A program made the position numbers and the translations under genes. From Pseudomonas sp. ADAK13 (GTDB taxonomy: Bacteria; Pseudomonadota; Gammaproteobacteria; Pseudomonadales; Pseudomonadaceae): a stretch of DNA of 64,000 nucleotides. The notes beneath the pieces are model-generated. The model saw only the letters and a list, made by a program, of their open reading frames with translations, did no database searches and was not told the DNA's origin. Below, piece after piece: positions 10,366-18,998 of the stretch (its first letter is position 1; each line of letters starts with the position of its first letter). The stretch lies in assembly GCF_012935715.1 (NCBI RefSeq), contig NZ_CP052860.1:5580001-5644000 (forward strand). Direction: 5' to 3'.

Positions 10366-11418
10366 ATGCCGGTAAGTGATTGCGAACTGACCCAGATGTT
10401 TGAACACGTGTTGAAGCTATCGAAGGTCGATCCGACCCAGAGCGTCGCCGTGCTCAAGAGCCATTACTCCGACCCGCGCACCGTGCGTGCCGCGATGGAC
10501 GCTGCGCAGCGCCTGGGGGCCAAGGTGTACGCGGTGGAATTGCCGTCGTTCAACCATCCCCGGGCGATGGGCAATGACATGACCGCCTACTGCGGCGACA
10601 CCGCGCTGACCGGCAATATTGCGGCCCAGCGGGCGCTGGAGGCGGCCGACCTGATCGTCGACACCATGATGCTGTTGCACTCGCCGGAGCAGGAACAGAT
10701 CCTCAAGACCGGCACGCGCATCCTGCTGGCGGTGGAGCCCCCGGAAGTGCTGGCGCGCATGCTGCCGACCGAGGAAGACAAGGTGCGCGTGCTGGCAGCT
10801 GAAGAGTTGCTGAAAAAGGCTCGCTCGATCCACGTCAAATCCCGCGCCGGCAGTGATTTTCGCGCAGCGCTGGGGCAATACCCGTCCGTCACCGAGTACG
10901 GCTTTGCCGATGAGCCGGGGCGCTGGGACCACTGGCCCAGCGGCTTCCTGTTCTCCTGGCCCAACGAAGAAACCGCCGAGGGCGTGCTGGTGCTGGATAT
11001 CGGCGACATTTTGCTGCCGTTCAAGACCTACACCCGGGAGAAAATCACCCTGGAGATCGAGAAGGGCTTCATCACCCGGATTCACGGTGGTTTCGAGGCC
11101 GAATACCTGCGCGACTACATGAAATACTTCAACGACCCCGAGGTCTACGGCATCTCCCACATCGGCTGGGGCCTGCAGCCGCGGGCGCAATGGACGGCGA
11201 TGGGCCTGCACGACAAGAACGACGGCATGTGCATGGATGCCCGCGCGTTCTACGGCAACTTCCTGTTCTCTACCGGCCCGAATACCGAAGTCGGCGGCAC
11301 CCGCAAGACGCCGTGCCACATGGACATCCCGCTGCGCAACTGCGACGTCTACCTCGATGATGAGGCCGTAGTCATCGCAGGCGATGTAGTGGCGCCCCAA
11401 GCCTCCCTGGCACGCTAA
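10366..11418 (+). CDS. nicX: 2,5-dihydroxypyridine 5,6-dioxygenase, NicX
   Basis: A 350-residue non-haem Fe(II) ring-cleavage dioxygenase that converts 2,5-dihydroxypyridine to N-formylmaleamate. Counting from the ATG at 10366, the iron ligands reported for P. putida NicX fall at exactly the same numbers: His265 (YGISHIGWG), His318 and Asp320 (TPCHMDIP). This supports both the identity and the start. An in-frame ATG 27 bases upstream is less likely because GAGGAG lies 9 bases before 10366. The protein belongs to the leucine aminopeptidase M29-like fold. It is the first gene of the plus-strand nicX-nicR unit. Confidence 0.96.
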   Translation: MPVSDCELTQMFEHVLKLSKVDPTQSVAVLKSHYSDPRTVRAAMDAAQRLGAKVYAVELPSFNHPRAMGNDMTAYCGDTALTGNIAAQRALEAADLIVDTMMLLHSPEQEQILKTGTRILLAVEPPEVLARMLPTEEDKVRVLAAEELLKKARSIHVKSRAGSDFRAALGQYPSVTEYGFADEPGRWDHWPSGFLFSWPNEETAEGVLVLDIGDILLPFKTYTREKITLEIEKGFITRIHGGFEAEYLRDYMKYFNDPEVYGISHIGWGLQPRAQWTAMGLHDKNDGMCMDARAFYGNFLFSTGPNTEVGGTRKTPCHMDIPLRNCDVYLDDEAVVIAGDVVAPQASLAR

Positions 11419-11426
11419 AAATCCCC

Positions 11427-11515
11427 TGTAGGAGCTGGCTTGCCTGCGATAGCGGAGTGTCAGACAACAGCGAGCTGGCTGATCCACCGCTATCGCAGGC
11501 AAGCCAGCTCCCACA
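11427..11515. repeat. REP-type inverted repeat, family 2, copy 1
   Basis: Arms at 11427-11455 (starting TGTAGGAGCTGGCTTGCC) and 11487-11515 are reverse complements over 29 bases with one mismatch. They enclose a 31-base spacer. The same repeat occurs at 16382-16470 after nicB. It lies between nicX and nicR and could form a stable stem in the readthrough transcript. Confidence 0.85.
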
Positions 11516-11608
11516 TTCGATTTGATTCCTTCAGTGGCTGATGCTTGAGTCCAACCCACAACCCCGCCATCATGCCACCCCATCGACCGCCGCCTTTCCG
11601 AGCCCGCC

Positions 11609-12043
11609 GTGCCTGATTCCTACGTTTTCTCCGAGCAAGTTGGCCACCTGCTGCGCAAGGCCTACCAGCGCCACCTGGCGATCTTCCAGCAGAACGTGGG
11701 CGACTCCCAACTCACCGCCGTGCAGTTCGTCACCCTGTGTGCCCTGCGCGATCACGGTGCAAGCTCGCTCACCGAACTGGTCAAGGCCACCGCCGTCGAC
11801 CAGGCGACCATCCGCGGCATCGTCGAACGCCTCAAGGCCCGCGAACTGATCACCCTGGAACCCGACCCCCAGGACAAACGCAAAGTGGTGGTCAACCTGT
11901 CCGCATCCGGCGCCGCGCTGGTGCAGCAAACCGTACCCTGCGCCGCGACCATCACCGAGCTGACCCTGAGCAACCTCAACCCCGCCGAACGCGTGGCCGT
12001 GCTGTTCCTGCTACGCAAAATGATCGACGACCCCCAAGCCTGA
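11609..12043 (+). CDS. nicR: MarR-family repressor NicR
   Basis: A 144-residue MarR-type winged-helix regulator. It has the recognition helix region TELVKATAVDQATIRGIVERLKAR and the wing ITLEPDPQDKRKVVVNLS. In P. putida NicR represses the nicC and nicX operons and responds to 6-hydroxynicotinate. Translation appears to start at GTG 11609 (MPDSYVFSEQ...). No strong Shine-Dalgarno is seen, so the level may be kept low. It lies 190 bases after nicX, separated by a REP inverted repeat. The likely targets are the GTATACGC palindromes between nicC and nicX. Confidence 0.88.
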   Translation: MPDSYVFSEQVGHLLRKAYQRHLAIFQQNVGDSQLTAVQFVTLCALRDHGASSLTELVKATAVDQATIRGIVERLKARELITLEPDPQDKRKVVVNLSASGAALVQQTVPCAATITELTLSNLNPAERVAVLFLLRKMIDDPQA

Positions 12044-12078
12044 TCCCCCGACTTCCAAGGCTGATAACCCAGCCCCTT

Positions 12079-12172
12079 TGTGGTGAGGGGGCTTGTCCCC
12101 CGTTGGGCTGCGAAGCGGCCCCAAAAAAGCGCGCGCTGCGCATTCCAACGGGGTGCTAGCCCCCTCACCACA
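12079..12172. repeat. REP-type inverted repeat, family 1, copy 2
   Basis: The left arm starts TGTGGTGAGGGGGCTTGTCC at 12079 and the right arm ends in its diverged reverse complement at 12172. It shares its arms with the copies at 7212 and 21807 but has a shorter spacer. It lies just after nicR. Confidence 0.8.
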
Positions 12173-12215
12173 AGTAGCGAATCCACCTTCTGGCACTGTT
12201 TTTGCTCTGCATTCG

Positions 12216-12305
12216 TGTAGTAACCACTTCACCCGTCAAGTGTGTCGCGAGACCCCAGGTACGCGACGCTTTTTTTTGACTGTTTGATGTAGTGGACACT
12301 TCACC
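12216..12305 (+). promoter_or_regulatory. nicA control region: two direct repeats flanking a terminator-like hairpin
   Basis: TGTAGTAACCACTTCACC (12216-12233) and TGTAGTGGACACTTCACC (12288-12305) are identical at 15 of 18 bases and are 72 bases apart. Between them, GTCGCG (12244-12249) pairs with CGCGAC (12262-12267), followed by GC and eight T, which reads as an intrinsic terminator for nicR. TTGACT at 12276-12281 is a good -35 just after it. The repeats are candidate sites for NicS, the TetR-type regulator known to control nicAB in P. putida. The regulator and promoter assignments are inferred. Confidence 0.55.
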
Positions 12306-12325
12306 AAAGCCAACGGGCGAAGCGA

Positions 12326-12802
12326 ATGATCAGCCAGCACATCACGGTAACGCTTGAGGTCAACGGCCACACCACCGAAGTCAGCGCAATGGCGGACACA
12401 CCGCTATTGCTGATCCTGCGCAATGACCTGCAACTCAACGGCCCCAAGTACGGCTGCGGCCTGGGGGAGTGCGGTGCGTGCACGGTGATCATCGACGGCG
12501 TGGCCGCAAGGGCCTGCGTATTCCCGCTGTCGGGTGCAGTGGGCCGCGACATCATCACCCTCGAAGGCCTCGGCACCCGCGAAACCCCGCACCGCGTGCA
12601 ACAAGCCTTTATCGACGAGCAGGCCGCCCAGTGCGGCTACTGCCTCAACGGCATGATCATGACCGCCAAGGCCTTGCTCGACCGCAATCCCAACCCCAGC
12701 GAAGCCGAGGTGCGCACCGAACTGTCGGGCAACCTGTGCCGCTGCGGCACCCATATCGAAATCCTCCGCGCGGTGCTGCGTGCCGCCCGCCAAACGCCTT
12801 GA
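12326..12802 (+). CDS. nicA: Nicotinate hydroxylase small subunit (2Fe-2S), NicA
   Basis: A 158-residue iron-sulfur subunit of the xanthine dehydrogenase/aldehyde oxidase family. All eight cluster cysteines are present: Cys44, 49, 52 and 64 in the plant-ferredoxin-like N-terminal domain (YGCGLGECGACTV), and Cys103, 106, 138 and 140 in the helical C-terminal domain (QCGYC, LCRCGTH). NicA passes electrons from the molybdenum site of NicB toward the NicB cytochrome domain during hydroxylation of nicotinate to 6-hydroxynicotinate. Only a weak ribosome site is seen before the ATG. nicB starts 10 bases after its stop. Confidence 0.95.
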   Translation: MISQHITVTLEVNGHTTEVSAMADTPLLLILRNDLQLNGPKYGCGLGECGACTVIIDGVAARACVFPLSGAVGRDIITLEGLGTRETPHRVQQAFIDEQAAQCGYCLNGMIMTAKALLDRNPNPSEAEVRTELSGNLCRCGTHIEILRAVLRAARQTP

Positions 12803-12812
12803 ACGTGGATCG

Positions 12813-15800
12813 ATGACCATGACTGACGCAATCCCTTCCCGTGACCAATGGCTGGCCAAGGCCGGCGTCCTGCTGATCGTCGATGACGTGCTGCCCCCTT
12901 CGGGGCCAGTGGCCAAGGGCGGCACACCGACGGTCAAGCCCAAGGAGCTGGGGCTGTTTATCGCCGTGAACGATGACGGGTTGGTGTACGCCTTCAACGG
13001 GCACGTGGACCTGGGCACCGGCATTCGCACCTCGCTGGCGCAGATCGTGGCCGAAGAGCTGGACCTGACCATGGAGCAGGTGCGCATGGTGCTGGGTGAT
13101 ACGGAGCGCGTGCCGAACCAGGGCGCGACCATCGCCAGTGCGACCTTGCAGATCTCCGCGATCCCGCTGCGCAACGCCGCCGCCGAAGCCCGGCGTTTCC
13201 TTCTGGCGCGAGCGGCGCAACGCTGGTCGGTCGATGCACACAGCCTGAAGATCGACGCAGGTGTTATCAGCGCCGAAGACGGACGCACCACCACCTACGG
13301 CGAGCTGGTGACGGGCGAGCATGACCAACTGCGCATCAGCGGCGATGCACCGCTGAAGGCGGCCGCCGATTACCGCCTGGTGGGCAAGGGCGCTGCCCGG
13401 GTGGATATCCCCGGCAAGGCCACTGGCGAGCTGACTTACGTCCACGACATGCGCGTGCCGGACATGCTCCACGGCCGGGTGATTCGCCCGCCGTATGCGG
13501 GCCTGGATTGCGGTGACTTTGTCGGCAATAGCCTGTTGAAGGTAGACGAGTCCTCCATCGCCCACATCCCGGGCATCGTCGCGGTGGTGGTGATCCGTGA
13601 TTTTGTCGGCGTGGTCGCCTTGCGCGAAGAACAGGCGATCAAGGCCGCCCAGGAACTGCAGGTTCACTGGAAACCCTGGAACCACCCGTTGCCGGACATG
13701 AGCGATGTGGAGCAGGCGATTCGTGATAACCCCCGAGTACGGCGCACGGTGCTCGACCAGGGCAACGTCGACGAAGCCCTGGCTTCCGCCAGCCAGCGCA
13801 TGCCGCGCACCTACCTGTGGCCGTACCAGATGCACGGCTCCATTGGCCCGTCCTGCGGCGTGGCGGATTATCAGCCCGGGGTCAGCCGGGTCTGGTCGGG
13901 CAGCCAGAACCCGCACCTGCTGCGGGCGGATCTGGCCTGGCTACTGGAATGCGCAGAAGACGCCATCGACGTGATCCGTATGGAAGCCGCCGGCTGTTAT
14001 GGCCGCAATTGCGCCGACGATGTGTGCGCCGATGCCTTGCTGTTGTCCCGCGCCGTGGGCAAGCCAGTGCGGGTGCAACTGACCCGCGAACAGGAACACC
14101 TGTGGGAGCCCAAGGGCACCGCACAGCTGATGGATGTGGATGGCGGCCTGAACGCCGACGGCAGCATCGCCGCCTATGACTTTGAAACCAGCTACCCGTC
14201 CAACGGCGCGCCCACCCTGGCGCTGCTGTTGACCGGGCGGGTCGAGCCGGTGGCCGCGATGTTCGAAATGGGCGACCGCACCTCGATCCCGCCTTACGAC
14301 ATCGGCAACATGCGGGTCACCATCAACGACATGGCGCCGATCGTGCGCGCCTCGTGGATGCGCGGGGTGTCGGCACTGCCAAACACCTTCGCCCACGAAT
14401 CCTATATCGACGAACTGGCGTTTGCCGCCGGGGTCGATCCGGTGGAATACCGCCTGCGTTACCTGAAAGACGAGCGCGCCATCGACCTGGTCAAATCCAC
14501 CGCCGAGCGGGCCAACTGGGCACCGCGCACCGCGCCGATGCAAACCGCGAATGAGGACCACCTGCTGCGAGGCCGAGGCTTTGCCTACGCGCGCTACATC
14601 CACAGCAAGTTCCCCGGCTTCGGCGCGGCGTGGGCGGCCTGGGTGGCGGACGTGGCCATCGACAAACACACCGGTGATGTCTCGGTGACCCGCGTGGTGA
14701 TCGGGCATGACTCGGGGATGATGATCAACCCGGCGGGGGTGCAGCATCAGATCCACGGCAATGTGATCCAGTCCACCAGCCGCGTGCTCAAGGAGCGCGT
14801 GACCTTTGAAGAGTCGACCGTGGCGAGCAAGGAGTGGGGCGGTTATCCGATCCTGACCTTCCCTGAAGTGCCGCAGATCGACGTGCTGATGATGCCGCGC
14901 CAGGACCAGCCACCAATGGGCGCCGGCGAGTCTGCCTCGGTGCCCAGTGCGGCAGCGATTGCCAACGCGATCTATGACGCCACCGGCATTCGTTTTCGCG
15001 AATTGCCGATTACCCCCGAGCGCGTGCTGGCGGCGCTGAATGCGGGCACATTGGGCGAGCCGGCAAAGTCCCCGCAGAAGCGTCGCAAATGGCTATTCGG
15101 CTCATTGTTCGCCGCCTTGGGTGCGGTGCTGGGGATGGCGGCCACGGCCTGGCCGTTCCACGGTGAAATCGCCCCGATTGCGCCGCCCAGCGCCGGCACC
15201 TGGTCCAAGGCCACGCTGGAACGCGGGCGTTTGCTGGCCGCCGTGGGGGATTGCGCGGTGTGCCACACGGCACCGGGCGGCGCCACCAATGCCGGCGGGC
15301 TGGCGATGCACACGCCGTTCGGCACGCTGTACAGCAGCAACATCACCCCGGATGAGAAGACCGGGATTGGCAACTGGTCCTACCCGGCGTTCGAGCGGGC
15401 GATGCGCGACGGCATTGGCCGCGACGGACGCAACCTGTACCCGGCGTTTCCCTATACCGCGTTTCGCAATATCAACGATGCCGACATGCAGGCGTTGTAT
15501 GCCTACCTGATGTCCCAGGCCCCCGTGAGCCAGGCACCCGTGCCGAATGCCATGAGTTTTCCGTTCAATATGCGGCCGTTGATGGCCGGGTGGAATGCGC
15601 TGTTTTTGCGCCGGGGGGAAATCACCGTGCAACCCCAGCGCAGCGAGCAATGGAATCGCGGGGCCTATCTGGTCAATGGCCTGGGGCACTGCGCGGCGTG
15701 CCACTCACCGCGTAACTTGATGGGGGCGGAGAAGGGCGGCAAGGCATTCCTCGCGGGCGGCACGGTGGACGGCTGGGAGGCGCCGGCCTTGAATGGCTTG

Positions 15801-16355
15801 TCCAAGGCGCCGACGCCGTGGACCGAAGACCAACTGTTCACCTATTTGAGCACCGGCTATTCCGACGCACACGGCGTGGCGACAGGGCCGATGGGACCGG
15901 TCGTGACTGAGCTGGCGAAACTGCCCAAGACCGACATCCGCGCGATGGCGGTGTACCTGGCCTCACTGAACGACAGCAGCGCCGCCGAAGCGCAGGTGGT
16001 AGCCGCCGCGACGCTGCCCAATGCGAATGGACGACGGGTATTCGAAGGTTCATGCAAGGCCTGCCATGCCGACGGGCAGGGGCCGAAGCTGTTCGGCGTC
16101 AGCCCGTCACTGGCGACCAATACCAATGTGCACAGCGACCAGCCGGACAACCTGATCAAGGTAATCCTGCAAGGCATCAGCACCCCGGCGACCAAGGACC
16201 TGGGCTACATGCCCGCGTTCAAGGACAGCCTGTCCAACACCCAGGTGGCGGATTTGGCCGCATACCTGCGCGGGCGTTTTGCACCCGATGCACCGCAGTG
16301 GAAAGGCCTGGAACAAACCGTTGCACACCTGCGAGCCAACCCCGGCACCCACTGA
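12813..16355 (+). CDS. nicB: Nicotinate hydroxylase large subunit: molybdopterin domain fused to membrane-anchored triheme cytochrome c, NicB
   Basis: A 1,180-residue fusion. Residues about 1-750 are the molybdenum-cofactor subunit (aldehyde oxidase/isoquinoline oxidoreductase type; e.g. GTGIRTSLAQIVAEEL, MGAGESASVPSAAAIANA). Residues about 761-785 form a transmembrane segment. The rest is a cytochrome c part with three CxxCH haem sites at residues 814 (CAVCH), 960 (CAACH) and 1081 (CKACH). The layout implies a cytoplasmic catalytic domain and periplasmic haems delivering electrons to the respiratory chain, as known for NicAB, so no NAD or FAD subunit is needed. The start is ATG 12813; a second ATG lies two codons later. 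Expression is presumably coupled to nicA. Confidence 0.95.
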   Translation: MTMTDAIPSRDQWLAKAGVLLIVDDVLPPSGPVAKGGTPTVKPKELGLFIAVNDDGLVYAFNGHVDLGTGIRTSLAQIVAEELDLTMEQVRMVLGDTERVPNQGATIASATLQISAIPLRNAAAEARRFLLARAAQRWSVDAHSLKIDAGVISAEDGRTTTYGELVTGEHDQLRISGDAPLKAAADYRLVGKGAARVDIPGKATGELTYVHDMRVPDMLHGRVIRPPYAGLDCGDFVGNSLLKVDESSIAHIPGIVAVVVIRDFVGVVALREEQAIKAAQELQVHWKPWNHPLPDMSDVEQAIRDNPRVRRTVLDQGNVDEALASASQRMPRTYLWPYQMHGSIGPSCGVADYQPGVSRVWSGSQNPHLLRADLAWLLECAEDAIDVIRMEAAGCYGRNCADDVCADALLLSRAVGKPVRVQLTREQEHLWEPKGTAQLMDVDGGLNADGSIAAYDFETSYPSNGAPTLALLLTGRVEPVAAMFEMGDRTSIPPYDIGNMRVTINDMAPIVRASWMRGVSALPNTFAHESYIDELAFAAGVDPVEYRLRYLKDERAIDLVKSTAERANWAPRTAPMQTANEDHLLRGRGFAYARYIHSKFPGFGAAWAAWVADVAIDKHTGDVSVTRVVIGHDSGMMINPAGVQHQIHGNVIQSTSRVLKERVTFEESTVASKEWGGYPILTFPEVPQIDVLMMPRQDQPPMGAGESASVPSAAAIANAIYDATGIRFRELPITPERVLAALNAGTLGEPAKSPQKRRKWLFGSLFAALGAVLGMAATAWPFHGEIAPIAPPSAGTWSKATLERGRLLAAVGDCAVCHTAPGGATNAGGLAMHTPFGTLYSSNITPDEKTGIGNWSYPAFERAMRDGIGRDGRNLYPAFPYTAFRNINDADMQALYAYLMSQAPVSQAPVPNAMSFPFNMRPLMAGWNALFLRRGEITVQPQRSEQWNRGAYLVNGLGHCAACHSPRNLMGAEKGGKAFLAGGTVDGWEAPALNGLSKAPTPWTEDQLFTYLSTGYSDAHGVATGPMGPVVTELAKLPKTDIRAMAVYLASLNDSSAAEAQVVAAATLPNANGRRVFEGSCKACHADGQGPKLFGVSPSLATNTNVHSDQPDNLIKVILQGISTPATKDLGYMPAFKDSLSNTQVADLAAYLRGRFAPDAPQWKGLEQTVAHLRANPGTH

Positions 16356-16381
16356 CAAATTCAAGCCATATGGAGATCAAA

Positions 16382-16470
16382 TGTGGGAGCTGGCTTGCCT
16401 GCGATTGCGGTGGATCAGCTAATAATTCAGTGACTGACGCACCGCTATCGCAGGCAAGCCAGCTCCCACA
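16382..16470. repeat. REP-type inverted repeat, family 2, copy 2
   Basis: Arms at 16382-16412 (starting TGTGGGAGCTGGCTTGCC) and 16440-16470 are reverse complements over about 31 bases. They enclose 27 bases. It is the same element as at 11427-11515. It occupies the gap between the convergent nicB and nicS genes and may act as a bidirectional transcript end. Confidence 0.85.
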
Positions 16471-16484
16471 TTTTGATTCGGTTT

Positions 16485-17120
16485 CTACCGTACACCACGC
16501 AATACCAGATCACTGATAAAACCCAGCCAATCCTGCTGCTGCCCCTTGTCCGCCAGATCTTCCCCCAGAAACGAACTGAGGGTGTGCTGGTTGGAGTTGT
16601 AGAAGTAGCACAACGAAGCAATCATCAAGTACACATGCTTGATGTCCACATCCTCGCGAAACAGCCCCTGTGCCTGGCCGGCTTCGATGATCGGCCGCAA
16701 TACCCCGACCGCCTCCCCGGACAGCCGGCGCAATTCGCCGGACTGCTTGGCATGCTTGCCCTTGTGCAGGTTCTCGATACTCAAAATCGCCACAAACTCG
16801 GGATGCTTGACGTAGTAGTTCCAGATAAACTCCACCAGCGCCTGCAACGCTTGCACCGGCGCACTCAGGTCGAGCTTGAGTTTGCTTTCGGCCTTGTTGA
16901 ACTGTTCATAGGTGTGTTCCAGCACGCACACGAACAGGTGTTCCTTGCTGCCGAAGTAGTAATAGAGCATGCGGTCGTTGGAGTCGGCCTCCCGGGAAAT
17001 GCTTTCGACGCGCCCGCCGGAATAGCCGTCGCGGGTGAAGACCTTGACCGCCGCCTGGAGAATCCGCGCACGGGTCTGGTCGGCCTGCTGGGCGCGGATA
17101 CCGGTCTTCTTGATCACCAT
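16485..17120 (-). CDS. nicS: TetR-family regulator, probable NicS
   Basis: A 211-residue TetR regulator. The N-terminal helix-turn-helix spans about residues 15-60 (RILQAAVKVFTRDGYSGGRV..SISREADSNDRMLYYYFGSKEHLF), and the rest is an effector-binding domain. It is convergent with nicB across a REP element. In P. putida NicS is a TetR-type repressor of nicAB relieved by nicotinate or 6-hydroxynicotinate; the same role is inferred here from position. The start is ATG 17120. Its 153-base upstream gap is shared with divergent ggt. Confidence 0.78.
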   Translation of the reverse strand: MVIKKTGIRAQQADQTRARILQAAVKVFTRDGYSGGRVESISREADSNDRMLYYYFGSKEHLFVCVLEHTYEQFNKAESKLKLDLSAPVQALQALVEFIWNYYVKHPEFVAILSIENLHKGKHAKQSGELRRLSGEAVGVLRPIIEAGQAQGLFREDVDIKHVYLMIASLCYFYNSNQHTLSSFLGEDLADKGQQQDWLGFISDLVLRGVR

Positions 17121-17273
17121 CGAAAAGCCTCTGCTGCACGGCGTAAAGGCCCGGAATATAGCATGGGCATTATTCCGTTACCGACAGGCTCTGTCACAAA
17201 CGCGGCATCACGCTGGGGCTTGGATCCGAAACGTATTACTTTCTAGTTCTTCTAATAAACAGAGTAGCCAGGG

Positions 17274-18998
17274 ATGAAATACCAACCGTTTACCCGAACA
17301 TTGATTGCCACGGCGCTGGTGCTGACCGTCAGTGGTGTACAGGCGGCCTCCCAGGCCCCGGTGGCTGGCGAAAATGGCATGGTGGTCACCGCGCAACACC
17401 TGGCCACCCATGTGGGCGTGGATGTGCTCAAGGCCGGTGGTAACGCCGTGGATGCAGCGGTGGCGGTGGGTTACGCCCTGGCGGTGGTGTACCCGGCGGC
17501 CGGCAACCTGGGCGGCGGCGGCTTCATGACCGTGCAACTGGCCGACGGGCGCAAGACCTTCCTCGACTTCCGCGAAAAAGCGCCGTTGGCAGCCACCGCC
17601 GACATGTACCTGGACAAGGACGGCAACGTCGTCCCGGACCTCAGCTCCAAAGGCCATCTGGCGGTCGGCGTCCCCGGCACCGTGTCGGGCATGGAACTGG
17701 CGCTGAGCAAATACGGCACCCTCAAGCGCGCCCAGGTGATCGCCCCGGCCATCAAGCTGGCTGAAGAGGGCTTTGCCCTGGAGCAGGGCGATATCGACCT
17801 GCTGCACACCGCCACCGACGAATTCAAGAAAGACAAAGACCTGCGCGGCATCTTCCTGCACGGCGGCGAACCCATGCTGGTAGGTCAGAAGCTGGTGCAG
17901 AAAGACCTGGCGAAAACCCTGCGGGAAATCTCCGCCAAGGGTACCGACGGTTTCTATAAGGGTTGGGTGGCCAAGGCGATTGTCGATTCGAGCCAGTCGG
18001 GCAAAGGCATCATCACCCAGGCCGACCTGGACAAGTACAAGACCCGCGAACTGGCGCCCGTGGAATGCGACTACCGCGGCTACCACGTGGTGTCTGCGCC
18101 ACCACCGAGCTCAGGCGGCGTGGTCATCTGCGAGATCATGAACATCCTCGAAGGCTACCCGATGGCCGATCTTGGCTATCACTCGGCCCAGGGCTTGCAC
18201 TACCAGATCGAGGCGATGCGCCACGCGTACGTCGACCGCAACAGCTACCTCGGCGACCCGGACTTCGTGCAAAACCCGGTCGACCATCTGCTGGACAAGG
18301 ACTACGCCGCCAAACTGCGCGCTGCCATCGACCCGCAAAAGGCCGGCATCTCCCAGGACATCAAGCCGGGCGTGTCGCCTCACGAGGGCAATAACACCAC
18401 TCACTACTCCATCGTCGACAAATGGGGCAACGCGGTCTCGGTGACCTACACCCTCAATGACTGGTTTGGGGCGGGCGTGATGGCCAGCAAGACCGGGGTG
18501 ATCCTCAACGACGAAATGGACGACTTCACCTCCAAGATCGGCGTGCCGAACATGTACGGCCTGGTCCAGGGCGAAGCCAACGCCATCGCCCCGGGCAAGA
18601 CGCCGCTGTCGTCCATGAGCCCGACCATCGTCACCAAGGATGGCAAGGCGGTGATGGTGGTGGGTACGCCGGGTGGCAGCCGCATCATCACGGCCACCTT
18701 GCTGACCATCCTCAATGTGATCGACTACAAGATGAACATTCAGGAAGCCGTGGACGCACCGCGTTTCCACCAGCAATGGTTGCCTGAGGCGACCAATATC
18801 GAGCGCTTTGCCCTGAGCCCCGATACCCAGAAAATCCTCGAAGGCTGGGGCCACAAGTTTGCCGGCCCGCAGGACGCCAACCACCTGGCGGCGATCCTGG
18901 TGGGCGCGCCGTCCCTGGATGGCAAGCCGGTCGGCAACAACCGCTTCTACGGGGCCAACGACCCACGGCGCAATACCGGGCTGTCGCTGGGCTACTGA
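17274..18998 (+). CDS. ggt: Gamma-glutamyltranspeptidase precursor
   Basis: A 574-residue periplasmic Ntn-hydrolase. A Sec signal peptide ends near residue 24-25 (VSGVQAAS). The autocatalytic site is NNTTHYSIVD. By family precedent the chain is cut before Thr375, which becomes the nucleophile of the small subunit. Gly-rich GNLGGGGFM (oxyanion/binding loop) and the C-terminal GTPGGSRIITA are conserved. The enzyme breaks down glutathione and transfers or hydrolyses gamma-glutamyl groups. The ATG at 17274 has only a poor ribosome site. The 3' end overlaps the convergent monooxygenase gene by 7 bases. Confidence 0.95.
   Translation: MKYQPFTRTLIATALVLTVSGVQAASQAPVAGENGMVVTAQHLATHVGVDVLKAGGNAVDAAVAVGYALAVVYPAAGNLGGGGFMTVQLADGRKTFLDFREKAPLAATADMYLDKDGNVVPDLSSKGHLAVGVPGTVSGMELALSKYGTLKRAQVIAPAIKLAEEGFALEQGDIDLLHTATDEFKKDKDLRGIFLHGGEPMLVGQKLVQKDLAKTLREISAKGTDGFYKGWVAKAIVDSSQSGKGIITQADLDKYKTRELAPVECDYRGYHVVSAPPPSSGGVVICEIMNILEGYPMADLGYHSAQGLHYQIEAMRHAYVDRNSYLGDPDFVQNPVDHLLDKDYAAKLRAAIDPQKAGISQDIKPGVSPHEGNNTTHYSIVDKWGNAVSVTYTLNDWFGAGVMASKTGVILNDEMDDFTSKIGVPNMYGLVQGEANAIAPGKTPLSSMSPTIVTKDGKAVMVVGTPGGSRIITATLLTILNVIDYKMNIQEAVDAPRFHQQWLPEATNIERFALSPDTQKILEGWGHKFAGPQDANHLAAILVGAPSLDGKPVGNNRFYGANDPRRNTGLSLGY

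Noticed and set aside
10417..11583. 388-codon minus-strand frame
   Set aside because: Antisense shadow of nicX, whose iron ligands fall at the known residue numbers.
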